Assembly: GCA_950295325.1 (NCBI GenBank)
Contig: OX485803.1
Coordinates: 40,441,554 to 40,505,553, forward strand
Source: Polytrichum commune
Taxonomy: Eukaryota > Streptophyta > Polytrichopsida > Polytrichales > Polytrichaceae
DNA length: 64,000 nucleotides
Direction of reading: 5' to 3'
Under the pieces are notes generated by a model that ran no database searches, had not been told where the DNA came from, and saw only the letters and a list, made by a program, of their open reading frames with translations. A program made the position numbers and the translations under genes. Below are positions 35,864 to 46,202 of this stretch, piece by piece (positions within the stretch are counted from its first letter, which is position 1; every line of letters starts with the position of its first letter).

Positions 35864-36959
35864 CTCTCTCTCTCTCCCTATCTTGCTCTTGTTTAAAGCC
35901 ATATATTTTGTTTAAGCTTGTATTCCTTTACTTTATACCTATCATGCACACATAAATAAAAAAGTAGTTACTGTATGGACTAAGTGTTCATAAGTATAGA
36001 TGAATGATACAAGGTGACTAGGGTTAAGGATGTAGAACACATCCCTAACACGTGGTAAAATTAGGGTTGTACAGAACTTACCTTGGGTAAGATCTCCAAT
36101 ATAAACCCGTAAACCCTAAAAGAGGCTCTTTTTTACCATTCGCACAAGGGCTTGGTGAGGTAACTTGGAGCACACTTGCTGGGATACTAGATACGTGTGC
36201 TAAGTGAAGTAGAGGATACTTAGGCTATTCACAAAGGAGAGCATTCTACTTGTGGTGATACAATCATGGCTAAAGAACAGGTTTGAACACCCATTTGACA
36301 TTTTGTAATGAGTGTTACTACTAGCAATACTAATATGCATGTAATGTAAGTTTGATGTGTGTGACATGGATAACAACTGGGTCCTGCTGTTATTTACCTC
36401 GTGTACGTAACTAATCCTCAATTATTTGTTGGTTGGTTGCATGGGCACAGGTGAGGCAGGCCCTTCACACTTACAATACTACGAAGTATTGTGAATATGA
36501 CATTTTATGTATTCCTTTTGGTTGATACTACTAGGCATATCTCCTGGTATGTTTTCCATATATATAATAGTTAGGGTACATCCTTGTTGGAGCAATGCAT
36601 GAAGAGAGGTAATTAGATCTACAAAGGTATGATGGGGTCAGCCACAATTTGTTTTTGAGTACTTAGGAACTATGTATGAGTACTGAAACCCTAAGTATGA
36701 TACAAATACTTATGAAGGTACAGTATATCGCATTATTACATGTTTGTATTGTTTACATACAATTAGACATGGGCGTTTACAAAGAGCATTGAACATACTT
36801 AGCCTTAAAACGATATGATGAGAAGGTTTGATTTGAGGTAATGAGGGTTATGAAAAAGTTCCCACCCACCCACCCTTGCATTGCAATGAAGAAGACATTG
36901 AAGGATTAGGCCTCTGAAAAGAGGAAGTTCAAGCTTTGCAAAAAGCGTTGAAAAGTCAG

Positions 36960-36973
<14 letters not shown>
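35864..36973 (+). repeat. Pseudo-LTR copy C (3' repeat)
   Basis: Same sequence as copy B wherever compared, including the conserved CCCACCCACCCACCC run at 36861-36875. It ends in CT then (TA)n at 36974-36991. Confidence 0.9.

Positions 36974-36991
<18 letters not shown>
36974..36991. repeat. (TA)n microsatellite
   Basis: A short TA run directly follows the CT edge of the retroelement. Confidence 0.9.
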
Positions 36992-36992
<1 letters not shown>

Positions 36993-37069
36993 GCCTAGAG
37001 TGGATATTGGCTACTTACCTTAGTTACAATTGTGGATGCACAAAATTTTCAACTTAGAAACTCCGAGTA

Positions 37070-37466
37070 GTATAAGGTTTAGTTTACACATAGATCAAGA
37101 GCCATGCTTTGAAAATCATCCAAAGACCGTACCATGGGAAATAAATATCTAATTTTGCAATTGATGGACCCTCAAACTTAGTGTAAAGTGAAAGTGGACC
37201 ACATTGAGGGACCGCAACACATGTTTGGGTTTGGATTCACACTATGATAATATAATATTTATAAGAGCCAACGACAATTTTAATCAATTGCCATGGCCCC
37301 TAGATTTTGCATTAGACCCATTAGACTTTATTTGATAGGTCTATAAAAATATAGGATAGACCATGAAACATTATCCACTTGCGAGCATGTAAGATTTTCA
37401 TCGATTGGTCACATAATTTGTATATCACGGGTCAAGGGCCCTCAAGCTCTAGTGTAAAGTGGCCCT
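37070..37466. mobile_element. PIF/Harbinger-like miniature element
   Basis: The left end 'taaggtttagtttacacata' and the right end 'agtgtaaagtggccctaa' (reverse complement 'ttagggccactttacact') are a decayed inverted pair with TAA at both edges. It shares inner sequence with the partial copy at 16690-16976. Confidence 0.55.
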
Positions 37467-37499
37467 AAGGCGGCAATCACTAAAAAGTAACCAAATAAG

Positions 37500-38338
37500 G
37501 CCCATCTAGCTTTTTAAAGAACCGTAACGAACTTTTGTGTGCGTCGGCATTTCTCAACCTTTCTGGATGAAGCAGCCGACGTAGATGCGACGTAGACGCG
37601 ACGAGGACGACCGAGAAACGTATTCCGTCTCACTCTCGTCCCTTGCTCGAGGAGTCCCTGCTCTCGTTAGGAAAATCGAGTTCTTCGCCGAATGCTATGG
37701 TGTTCTCAAAGGATTTGTTTTCATGTTCATTGGGTTGCCGAATTCGTGCCAGTCAGATGCTGTGTAGATTGTCTCTTGCATTTTTGAGCGATTGATCACC
37801 TGTTGTACATAATTTTTCGGGTTTGAATACATAGAGAAATTATTTGTGGTTGGAGGATCAAGCTGCCACATGCATGCCTTTCCGCTTCTTGGTCTTGAAT
37901 TTCTGGGATTTTGGATGAACATTGTTGATGTTCTGGACACTCATGTTTGGGCAACCTCTGTGTAACTTAGATCATCGTTCCTTACCTTTTTGTGATTATA
38001 AGTTCCCCGTATCGCAATCTGCCTGCACCCTTTTTATGTAGGGTTAGTGTATCGAGGTCTGTCTCTGATCACCATCATATGTTTTTTCTCTTTTCTTTTC
38101 TTTCTTTCTTCCCATCTCGGAGTGGTTAACTTATGTCGCAGACATCATCCTGGGTTAAGTTATAACCTCCACATTGACATCTCGTGGTGTCCGCTTTAAG
38201 TAGAAAAGCTCTGTTCCTGCGAATTGTAGAACCAAGGGTTTAGGGTTTAGGGGTCGGGGTTTGCTGTTGGGAAATCAATCGGTGGTCATTTGTTGGGTGT
38301 GCGAACTTTCGAAACCGCTGTGTTACAATATTCACGCA
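37500..38338 (+). promoter_or_regulatory. Upstream region and probable 5' UTR of NUP62
   Basis: Base composition rises sharply here compared with the transposon-rich left side. A telomere-box-like GGGTTTAGGGTTTAGGGG lies at 38236-38253, about 90 bp before the start codon. Telo-boxes are known near start sites of plant housekeeping genes. Exact transcription start is not visible. Confidence 0.45.
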
Positions 38339-41300
38339 ATGTCAGGGTTCGCGGGATTCAACGCTCCTTCACAGGGTTCAGCACCCGTATTTTCTTTTGG
38401 CGCTTCCACCACTCCAGCCTTCGGGGCAACCCCACCGGCATCTGGAGCTTCTGCGCCAGGAAGCTCGCCTGCGGGAGGAGGTTTGTTCGGTTCAAGTGGG
38501 GGAGTTTCATCGTTTGGAGCATTTGGAGCGAGCTCTACCCCAGGAGGAGGAGGAATGTTTGGCTCTTCAGCTCCCACATTTGGGGGTGCGAATCCTTTTG
38601 GCGCCACTAACACTGCATTTGGGACCGCATCCCCAGCCCCATCTTCATCCCCTTTTGGCACCCCATCCTCCACCACCCAGGCTGCATCCGCGACATCACC
38701 AGCACCCTTTGCATTTGCACAATCTTCAGCAGCCCCAAACACAGCAGCAACAGCAGCAACAGCAGCATCCCCTTCGATTTTTGGTTCCTCGTTGCCGTTT
38801 GGAAGTTCAAATTCACAAGCTGCCACCACTCCAGCTGCGTCTCCGTTCGGAGGCGCCGCTGCTTCCACAGGTGGTGCAACTCTTTCAGGGTTTAGCAATG
38901 CCTTTGGCAGCTCCGGGGGGTTTAGTGGATTTGGAGGGGCTCCCGTATCAACTCCAGCGTCTGCTACCCCATCCGCACAACCGAGTGCACAAGCCACAGG
39001 TATTTGCCAAACTTCGTCTTTCATGGCATAGTTATGTTGGTTTCTACCAATTCGCGCTTGCAGATTATTTGTTCTGTTTCTTTCTGAGATCAAGTATAGC
39101 AATTCTTCTGGAATTTGTAATCATGTTGTAAGCTCATGTTGCTTGTAGCGCACTTTGGCACTGGCTTAGCATTGCGGTAAAGTGGGAGAAAGAGACCCGA
39201 TTCTTCAATGATAATTAGGTTATACATGCTACTCATCTACAAACTTTCATCTGGATTCTCGAGGTTGAGGGTTGGGGGCTTAAGATTTAGAACCTCATCT
39301 CCAATGTCACAAGTAGTCATCTCGGGGGACAATTGTCATATTCTGCTCCTAAACATGCACTTGGGCATGCAGATGGTTTTGTTCTGTTTGTTTTGAGATC
39401 AAGTATAGCAATTCTTCTGGAACTTGTGACCGTGATATAAGCTCATATTGCTCATAGTGCACTTTGGCAGCTTAGCGTAGTGGTATAGTAGGACAAGAGA
39501 CAGGGCTTCAATGGACATTAGGCTATACATGCTACTCATCTATACACTTTCATCTGCATTCTTCATGGTCGAGTTTAGGGTTTAACACCGCATCTCAAAC
39601 GTCACAAATAGTCATTGTGGGGTACGATTGTCATTTTCTGCACCTAAACATGGACTCATGCATGCAAATCGATTTGCTCTGTTACTTTTTGAGATCAAGT
39701 ATAGTTCTGGAACTTGTAACCACACTATAAGCTAACATTGCTTATAGCGCACTAAACCACTCACTTAGCATGATGGTTTAGTGGAAGAAAGAGACTGAGC
39801 TCTTCAATGGAAATTAGGCTACAAATGTTGCTCATCTTTACAACTATCATCTGGATTTTTCAAGGTTTAGGGTTTAGGACCTCATCTCCAATGTCATATG
39901 TATTCATCTTGAAGTTGATCTGACAACAGTGCTTTTGATGATTAGACAATAATGAAGGTTTTTGTTAGTGTAATGAATACCTGGGGGAAACGATTGCTGT
40001 ATTCTGTGTTGGGTGATTGCTTACCACTGGATTCTGGTTGTATGAACACACCTTTGGGTCATGAAATCGTTTTTGCGATTATCACATTTTCAATGTTCAT
40101 GGAGTAGTGGGGAATGGTGGGAACTTGTCTATACTCTATTGCTCTCTTTTCAATAGTTGATTGTCACTCTTTCTAAGGTCACGATTCAATGTTCAGTCTG
40201 TTTACACTGTCAATGTTCTATGTTGTGTATTTCCATAGATTTGAAAATTGGTTGTCTGAAGTATTTTTTTTCCATCAACACAGATCACTCTGCAGACATT
40301 GTGAGATTTGTATTGGGGTCCTTTTTACTGTGGAAGTAGTTCTCTGTAAAGTTTCATGATCAATGTCTTTGTGTGGTCATTCTGTGGGGGTGCTGTAGGT
40401 CCATCATTAGGCTTTGGCACTACCTCATTCTTTGGTAGCAGGGCCTCAACTCCAGCATTTGGGACAAGTGCAAGCCCCACTCCTCTATTTGGTGCAGCCG
40501 TGAGTGCTCCAGCTGCTTCACCATTTGCCGCTGCCTCATCGCCATTCTCTCACTCACAGTCCACCCCTGCTGCCACATCAACCTCCGCCTCTCCTCCTGG
40601 ATTCTCATTTGGGAATGCTCCAAGCTCTGGCTCTGCTTTTGGTGTTGGATCCCAAAGCACTTCTGCTACAGCTGCCTCCTCAGCAGCAGCCACGTCCTCA
40701 CCTTTCTCTGGGTTTGCTTTTGGTTCACAGAGTTCTACACCTGGTTCCACAGCTGCACCAGCTGCAACCTCTGCATTCGGAGCATCCACACTCACTCCAA
40801 CTCAAACCCAAACTCCTTCGCCATCTCCTCTATTTGGGTCGTCATTCTCATCTACTCCTGCATCCGCAGCAGCACCCACCAGTTCCCCGCTGTTCGGTGT
40901 GACTTCTGCAACACCGTCCTTTTCTTTACCTGCGAGCACAGCAGCATCCACCACCACCACAACAGCATCAGGACCTGGGTTATCATTCCCATCCTTATCG
41001 ACGCCAGCTGCTGCAGCTACTACTGCAAGCTCTGCACCTTCGAGCAGCTTTGGAGTTGCAGCTTCAACTCCTGCATCATCAGCAGGTATGTAACTGCATA
41101 GACGTGGAGACTTTTCCATCTGCAATGTAGGTTAATGCTGTTCATACTCAAACTTCATTCTCACATACGTCCCTGGACACAAGCTTTTGTCTTAAGCTTC
41201 ACCAGACTAGATTATCATGTGGATGCCAGATTGCTTCTGCCATTCCACCTCTGAGGACATCCTTTGTACCTATGAATGAGAGAACGTTTGTACTCAAGTT

Positions 41301-44300
41301 CTCAAAATTTGTTTACAATATCTGTCCCTCTCGAAATTTTACACTGGCATGGTTTTCAATGTGGTATTGGTTCTATTTTTATCGTGGTTTTTATTTAGTT
41401 TATTTATTGATTGTTTAGCTGTTTTTTTGCTCTTGTTGCCTGAAGATTATTTCCTTGGATTTGTACAAGTGGTTTGATAGTGAAGGGTTGAATATATATA
41501 AACTCTTTGATGTCCCTCCTTTTAAACTTAGTTCCAGAAGCATTGCAGTTTGTTACTTCAGAAATAACAGCTACCTACAAACTTTTATCCTTTTCAGTTG
41601 CTTTATCCTTTATCCATCATTACCTCATATGTATCAGCATTATGTAATATTTACATGTGTAATGGGCAGGTGGGCTTTTCTCAACAACTGCACCGGCGTC
41701 CACGCTAGCCTCATCTGGAGGATTCTCATTTGCAGGAGGATCAGGGGCGGCAGCCAGCCAGGGTGGTGGGTTCAGCCTCTCACTTCCTACCAAGACACCT
41801 ACAGCCTCCACACCTGCAGCTTCAGCAGCATCAACCCCTGCAACTGGTACTTTCAGTGACCTTAAAATGTCAGAATAAAAGGACTTCAAACTTGTCATGA
41901 AGTGCATTTGAGAACTCTACTTTTATTTTATTTTTTCTCGTCCACTTTGTTTCTTTTCCCCAATCCCTTAGATCCTTGGGTTCACTCTGTTTTGTTCACA
42001 TTATATCCGACCTTATTTGTTTTAGTTGTCTTCATCAGTCACCACTGGCTTGGAGCTAATTTAATAATGCAGAAGCTTATTTTACATGGACCGACCCTAT
42101 TGCAATATTGTCAATAAGATTGGAATTGTTATCTAATATTGTTACCATCAATGTACATGGGTGATGGTCAGGGTTTGGAATTTCAGGAGCAAATACAGGA
42201 AGTGCATTTAGCTTTGGTAATTTACCTGCATCTGGTGTAGCAGCCACAGCCAGCACAGGGGCCACCACATTAGCTACTACTCCCACCCCAGCAACCTCTG
42301 CGCCTGGGTATGTTGTCACTCAATGTGTCAGGAGGGAGTAATCAAGGATTGATCATGTGTTATGCAAGGAATATTTCCAGGCCTTTAACGACTCCATTTC
42401 TAAAATTCTTTGTTTGTCTTGGATAATATTTTACAATTTCAAGAACCTATACTTGTCATATCTTACAGTCTCCTGATGCATTTGATTTCTCTGTCTACAC
42501 AGAGCTGCAGGAGCTCTAACTACTCCTACTCGAACTCCAAAGCCTCCCTCAGAAATTGTTGGCAAAACAGTTGAAGAGGTAGATAAATTATTGGATAGTC
42601 ATCTCTCCTCCCATATTCCTTGCAGGGTCTGTCAGAATCAATATACACTGATGACCTGCAATTAATTTTGTCTTTGAGGGTGTTGGTCATATAGTGTGGC
42701 ATTGAATCTGTTGTGGTTCAAGTAAATAGAGGTGTGTGAAGTCAAAAGTTAAGGAGTTGTTGCTGTCAGCAGGCATGTGATGTATTAAGGTGGTCCATAC
42801 CCATCTTCATACAATTGATTTATTATTATTTTTATTTTCTTTCATGTTCAGACAATTTGTGGCTTCAATTCCTTTCCAAGTTTCTTACTCTTGACAATAG
42901 GAAGTTTGAAGCCTCTAAATTGAAAACATTTAACTGTGTTTGTAGATTATCAAAGAGTGGACACATGAGCTACAAGAACGGACATCAAAGTTTCGAAAGC
43001 AAGCTGAAGTCCTAGGGGAATGGGACCGGAGAATAATTGGGAATCGAAACCTGTTAATTAAGCTCGAGGTATTAAATTTTGAACCCTGTATCTATAAACT
43101 CAATTGCATGTAACAGCAAATTTTATCAGGTATACTAACGTTCTATTGAATGTGATCTCAGAGTGAGGTCGCAAGTGTGGTGGAGTCACAACACAGTCTT
43201 GAGCGGCAGTTGGAGCTCATCGAGACTCATCAGCAGGAGGTTCAACACTTGAGCAACTTCTTTTTCTTTTTTGAATCACTCCAGTGCCTAGCCTAATATC
43301 TGGAATCTTGCCAATATTCTAGCTTGTTATGAACTTGAAGTGGTCTGTCAATCCTTCCTGCCAAAGTAAAGGATGAGTTGATTATCACCCAGAACATTGC
43401 TGTAGCTGATGGGCACATTGGTTTTGAACGTCTTGCTGATTTGTCCAGGTTTGCTTGCCAGATTTGAGGTTAGAGGTTTGACTGGAAATGGTGTTCTACA
43501 GGTAGAGAAATCACTTGAAAGCATGGAGGAGGAAGCAGAGAAGTTATACCGAGATGAGAGGCCAAGTTTAGTAGAAGATGAAGCAGCTGCTACCCGCGAT
43601 ATGATGTATGCCTCTCTAATGATTACTTTTAAGACTCAGTGTCCAACATAGAAGGGTTTAATTTCACATTGTACATTGAGGTTCAATATTTAATTCAAGA
43701 GAGTTCTTGGGACTTTTCATATTGGGAGAGCGAGATTTAATATTTGGAGCACAAAGTAGAGGTACTGAGGTTATTTGAGATCCCTTTTAGCAAGAGCTCA
43801 TAGAAAGGTTGCATACAATATCTTCACCAATGTGGTGCACTTGAGGAAGTCTGACTTGAATGGAAACTGTTGACTCAGTTTCCCCAGCTTGTAGAGAGCT
43901 AAAGTCATGGATGAATGCTACAACATTGATGGATGCAGTGGTTTCTCCAGAACAACCAAAATATAAAGTACGTGTGTGCTGGTGGATTGCAGGTTTGAGC
44001 AAGCTGAGTTTGTGGAGCGGGAGTTAGAGAGAATGGGCGAGCAGATTAAAGAAACAATACAAAATATTAATACTGCTCAGGTCAGAAAATCATTATTCAT
44101 GTCACGAGAGGTTCCCTGTTGGTCTGGATGTCTAGTGTTGCACCTAGTCATTATTATCTGAAAGTCTGAAAAATTCTGCTCCCAAAGCTCTCATGATTTG
44201 CAATCACTAAATATGTACCGTGCTTTCACAGGGAGGAGATTTGGATATGGCAGAGGGGGCTAGTCCTCTGGATCTAGTGGTCCGAATCCTCAACAATCAG

Positions 44301-44520
44301 CTGACATCACTACTCTGGATTGATGAGAAGGTATCCTGTCTGTAAAATATTCATGGCACCAAATTCTGAATTGCTACTCAACAAATTTGTTTTTCATGCC
44401 AAACTAACACCCTTAGTTGATGCTGTACAGGCGGGAGAGCTGTCCGGACGCATTCAAACTTTTGCAGACCAGGGAGCATTAGACAAAGGCCACAGGGGTT
44501 CTCGGCTTCGTGGGGCCTGA
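38339..44520 (+). CDS. NUP62: Nucleoporin NUP62 (Nsp1 family), 11 exons
   Basis: Central-channel nucleoporin. The FG half forms the permeability barrier and the coiled-coil half anchors it with its partners (family knowledge). Exons: 38339-38999, 40399-41085, 41670-41846, 42187-42307, 42503-42578, 42946-43068, 43162-43239, 43502-43605, 43993-44080, 44232-44330, 44431-44520. All borders are GT-AG with matching phase, giving 767 residues and a TGA stop, close to the Arabidopsis length. Residues 1 to about 560 are Ala/Ser/Thr/Pro-rich with many FG, GFG and FGS repeats. From PPSEIVGKTVEE onward comes the helical Nsp1_C region, including IIKEWTHELQERTSKFRKQA and later LDLVVRILNNQLTSLLWIDE. The end is short and basic (HRGSRLRGA). 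The start was chosen because MSGFAGFNAP begins the FG region. Intron 1 carries a three-copy tandem repeat. Confidence 0.95.
39065..39905. repeat. Three tandem copies of about 300 bp in NUP62 intron 1
   Basis: Units begin near 39068, 39377 and 39670 with 'gttctgtttctttctgagatc'-like sequence and share, in order, a 'tcaagtatag' block, 'cttctggaa', 'gcgcacttt', 'ttcaatgg' and 'tcatctccaatgtcac' blocks. They are diverged but clearly collinear. Confidence 0.8.
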
Positions 44521-46202
44521 CTGAACAATGTTTTCACCTTCCTTCCCCCCCCCCAACTTATTGACAGTCCCTGTCATGTCACTGTTTCTGGAGCTTGTTG
44601 CATTTTTGTCAGATGGTGTAAACATATCCAAGAGATGGCAAGGACTGAAGACCATTGCGGCCTTTTACACTGTAATAGACCTAAAACTTGGAGATGCTCA
44701 GGCTCATATTATCTGTAATTAGAACACTTTGACAAAGTTCAAAGTGACTCATCATTCAAGCTGAATCACTATTATTCCTTCCTTGATTTTTGTAGCATTA
44801 ACAGGACTGCAATTGCGGGTTCAGATTCTGGTGTACCTGTTCAATAACGGTATCCTGTACCTCAGAATGTTACATGCCTCCCTTTTGTTTAGTCAAGGTC
44901 CTATGGTGAAAATACTTAACATCAAGCAATTCTCCACACTTGACCTTGACTTAAACCAGAGAGGAATCAGTAAATGTGTCAAAACATAGTAATGTAGGTA
45001 TGTATATGGGTAATAAGATTGAGTGTGACAAACAAAGGAGTTATCAATTTAGACCATAAATTCTTGCAGTTTGAGTGGGTATGATTCCAAGCATCCTGAC
45101 CTTTGATTTAGTCACGGATTTAGATGTTCACGATGGCTGAGGATTGTTTGGTGTTTATAATGTGATGCAATGATATACACCCAAATACCGCACTAATTTT
45201 TCAACGTGCCATGCAGTATGAATTGTTAATATATTCGTTTTCGTTCCCTTACTCTGAGCAAGTGCAAGATTTTTCCTGAAATTAGTCACCACACTACCAG
45301 TTTTGGAAAGTTGTGGTTCCGGCCATAGAATGATTGTCTTAAAGTATGTGAATGTTTCAAATGCTATGTAAATCTTGGCAAAATCACTTTACTTCAAAAT
45401 ACTTAAACCTCTACTAATGTCGATGCCTCAACTTTATTAGCTGCAGATATGAGGATTGAAAATGGAACTGACCTACTATATATAACACAACATTGTGTTA
45501 AAATCTATCTCCTTTTCATCTTTAAAATCGGCCCAGGAACTAATCATAGAATTGTGATATAACTTAACCTCAATGTGTGTTTCTGCTCACAGTTTTTAAG
45601 TCACAAACATCAATGAAGACATAAGGGAATCCTGAAATCTCATCGATGGTCAAGGATTGTTCATCGCAACCCACATTGAGCAGAAGCGAAAAGTTCCAAT
45701 TTTAGCATTCCTAAAAGGTGGGGCCACGGAGCAGAAGCAAAAGACATGGCCACAGTGACCCCCCGCAGTCTTATCCCCAACTTCATACCCAAAAATCTAA
45801 CATCTCGAAATCATTGCCACTGCCACAATTGAAACTAAAACATCATGTTGCACAATTCCAAACGGAAATAAGGGGTCGGTAACAGTATTAGTCGACTATT
45901 CTTCGGAAGATTGAATGTCCATGTGAAACAAAAACACCTGGAGAAATCAACCATGTGGCTGCAAAAGTTGTGAGAGGCCCTCCCTACATACATTACGGCA
46001 AGACTCGGTTTCTCCGAAGGTCTTGATTCCAAATCCCCAGGGTTTCGCATTTCAGACTGCAAATGCGAGAGCACGAATCTTTGTTTCTGGAGATCATCAT
46101 CATCAGAGTACCTGGAATATGAGCATTGAATTGTAACCGATTTGGAATTGCAGGCAATCTGATTATTTGGGGAAGAGCCGTGCGGAGTTGCGAGAGAGAG
46201 AG
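44521..46202. other. NUP62 3' flank and upstream region of the M41-like gene
   Basis: The first part is probably the NUP62 3' UTR. I see no supportable gene, repeat or RNA in the remainder. The last 600 bp before 46203 should hold the promoter and 5' UTR of the next gene. A GA-rich run (GAGAGAGAGA) is immediately upstream of its ATG. Confidence 0.45.

Larger units (their letters stand above)
30640..36973 (+). mobile_element. Penelope-like retroelement, apparently young and intact
   Basis: Order: direct repeat B, ORF1 (gag-like), ORF2 (reverse transcriptase), direct repeat C. B and C look identical over every segment I compared, so insertion is recent. The repeats do not start TG or end CA, and I see no tRNA primer site after B or polypurine tract before C. 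An ordinary LTR retrotransposon is therefore unlikely. Long direct pseudo-LTRs and this RT type are known for Penelope-like elements. Copy A upstream gives an A-B-ORFs-C layout, consistent with the partial tandem arrangements known in this class, though A's divergence favours a separate older insertion. There is no GIY-YIG domain in either ORF. No target duplication can be read because both edges lie in CT repeat. Confidence 0.75.

Noticed and set aside
29533-36973. Hammerhead ribozyme in the pseudo-LTRs, as known in many Penelope-like elements
   Set aside because: I looked for the CTGATGA core followed by GAAA on both strands of the repeat. The nearest words (ATATGATGAG, TACTGAAACC) are in the wrong form and order.
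30640-36973. Ordinary Copia/Gypsy LTR retrotransposon
   Set aside because: There is no TG..CA repeat end, tRNA primer site, polypurine tract, protease, RNase H or integrase, and the RT motifs fit the Penelope type.
38332-39131. Long ORFs in other frames across NUP62 exons 1 and 2
   Set aside because: They are shadows of the GC-rich FG-repeat coding frame, which alone has in-phase splice sites and family similarity.
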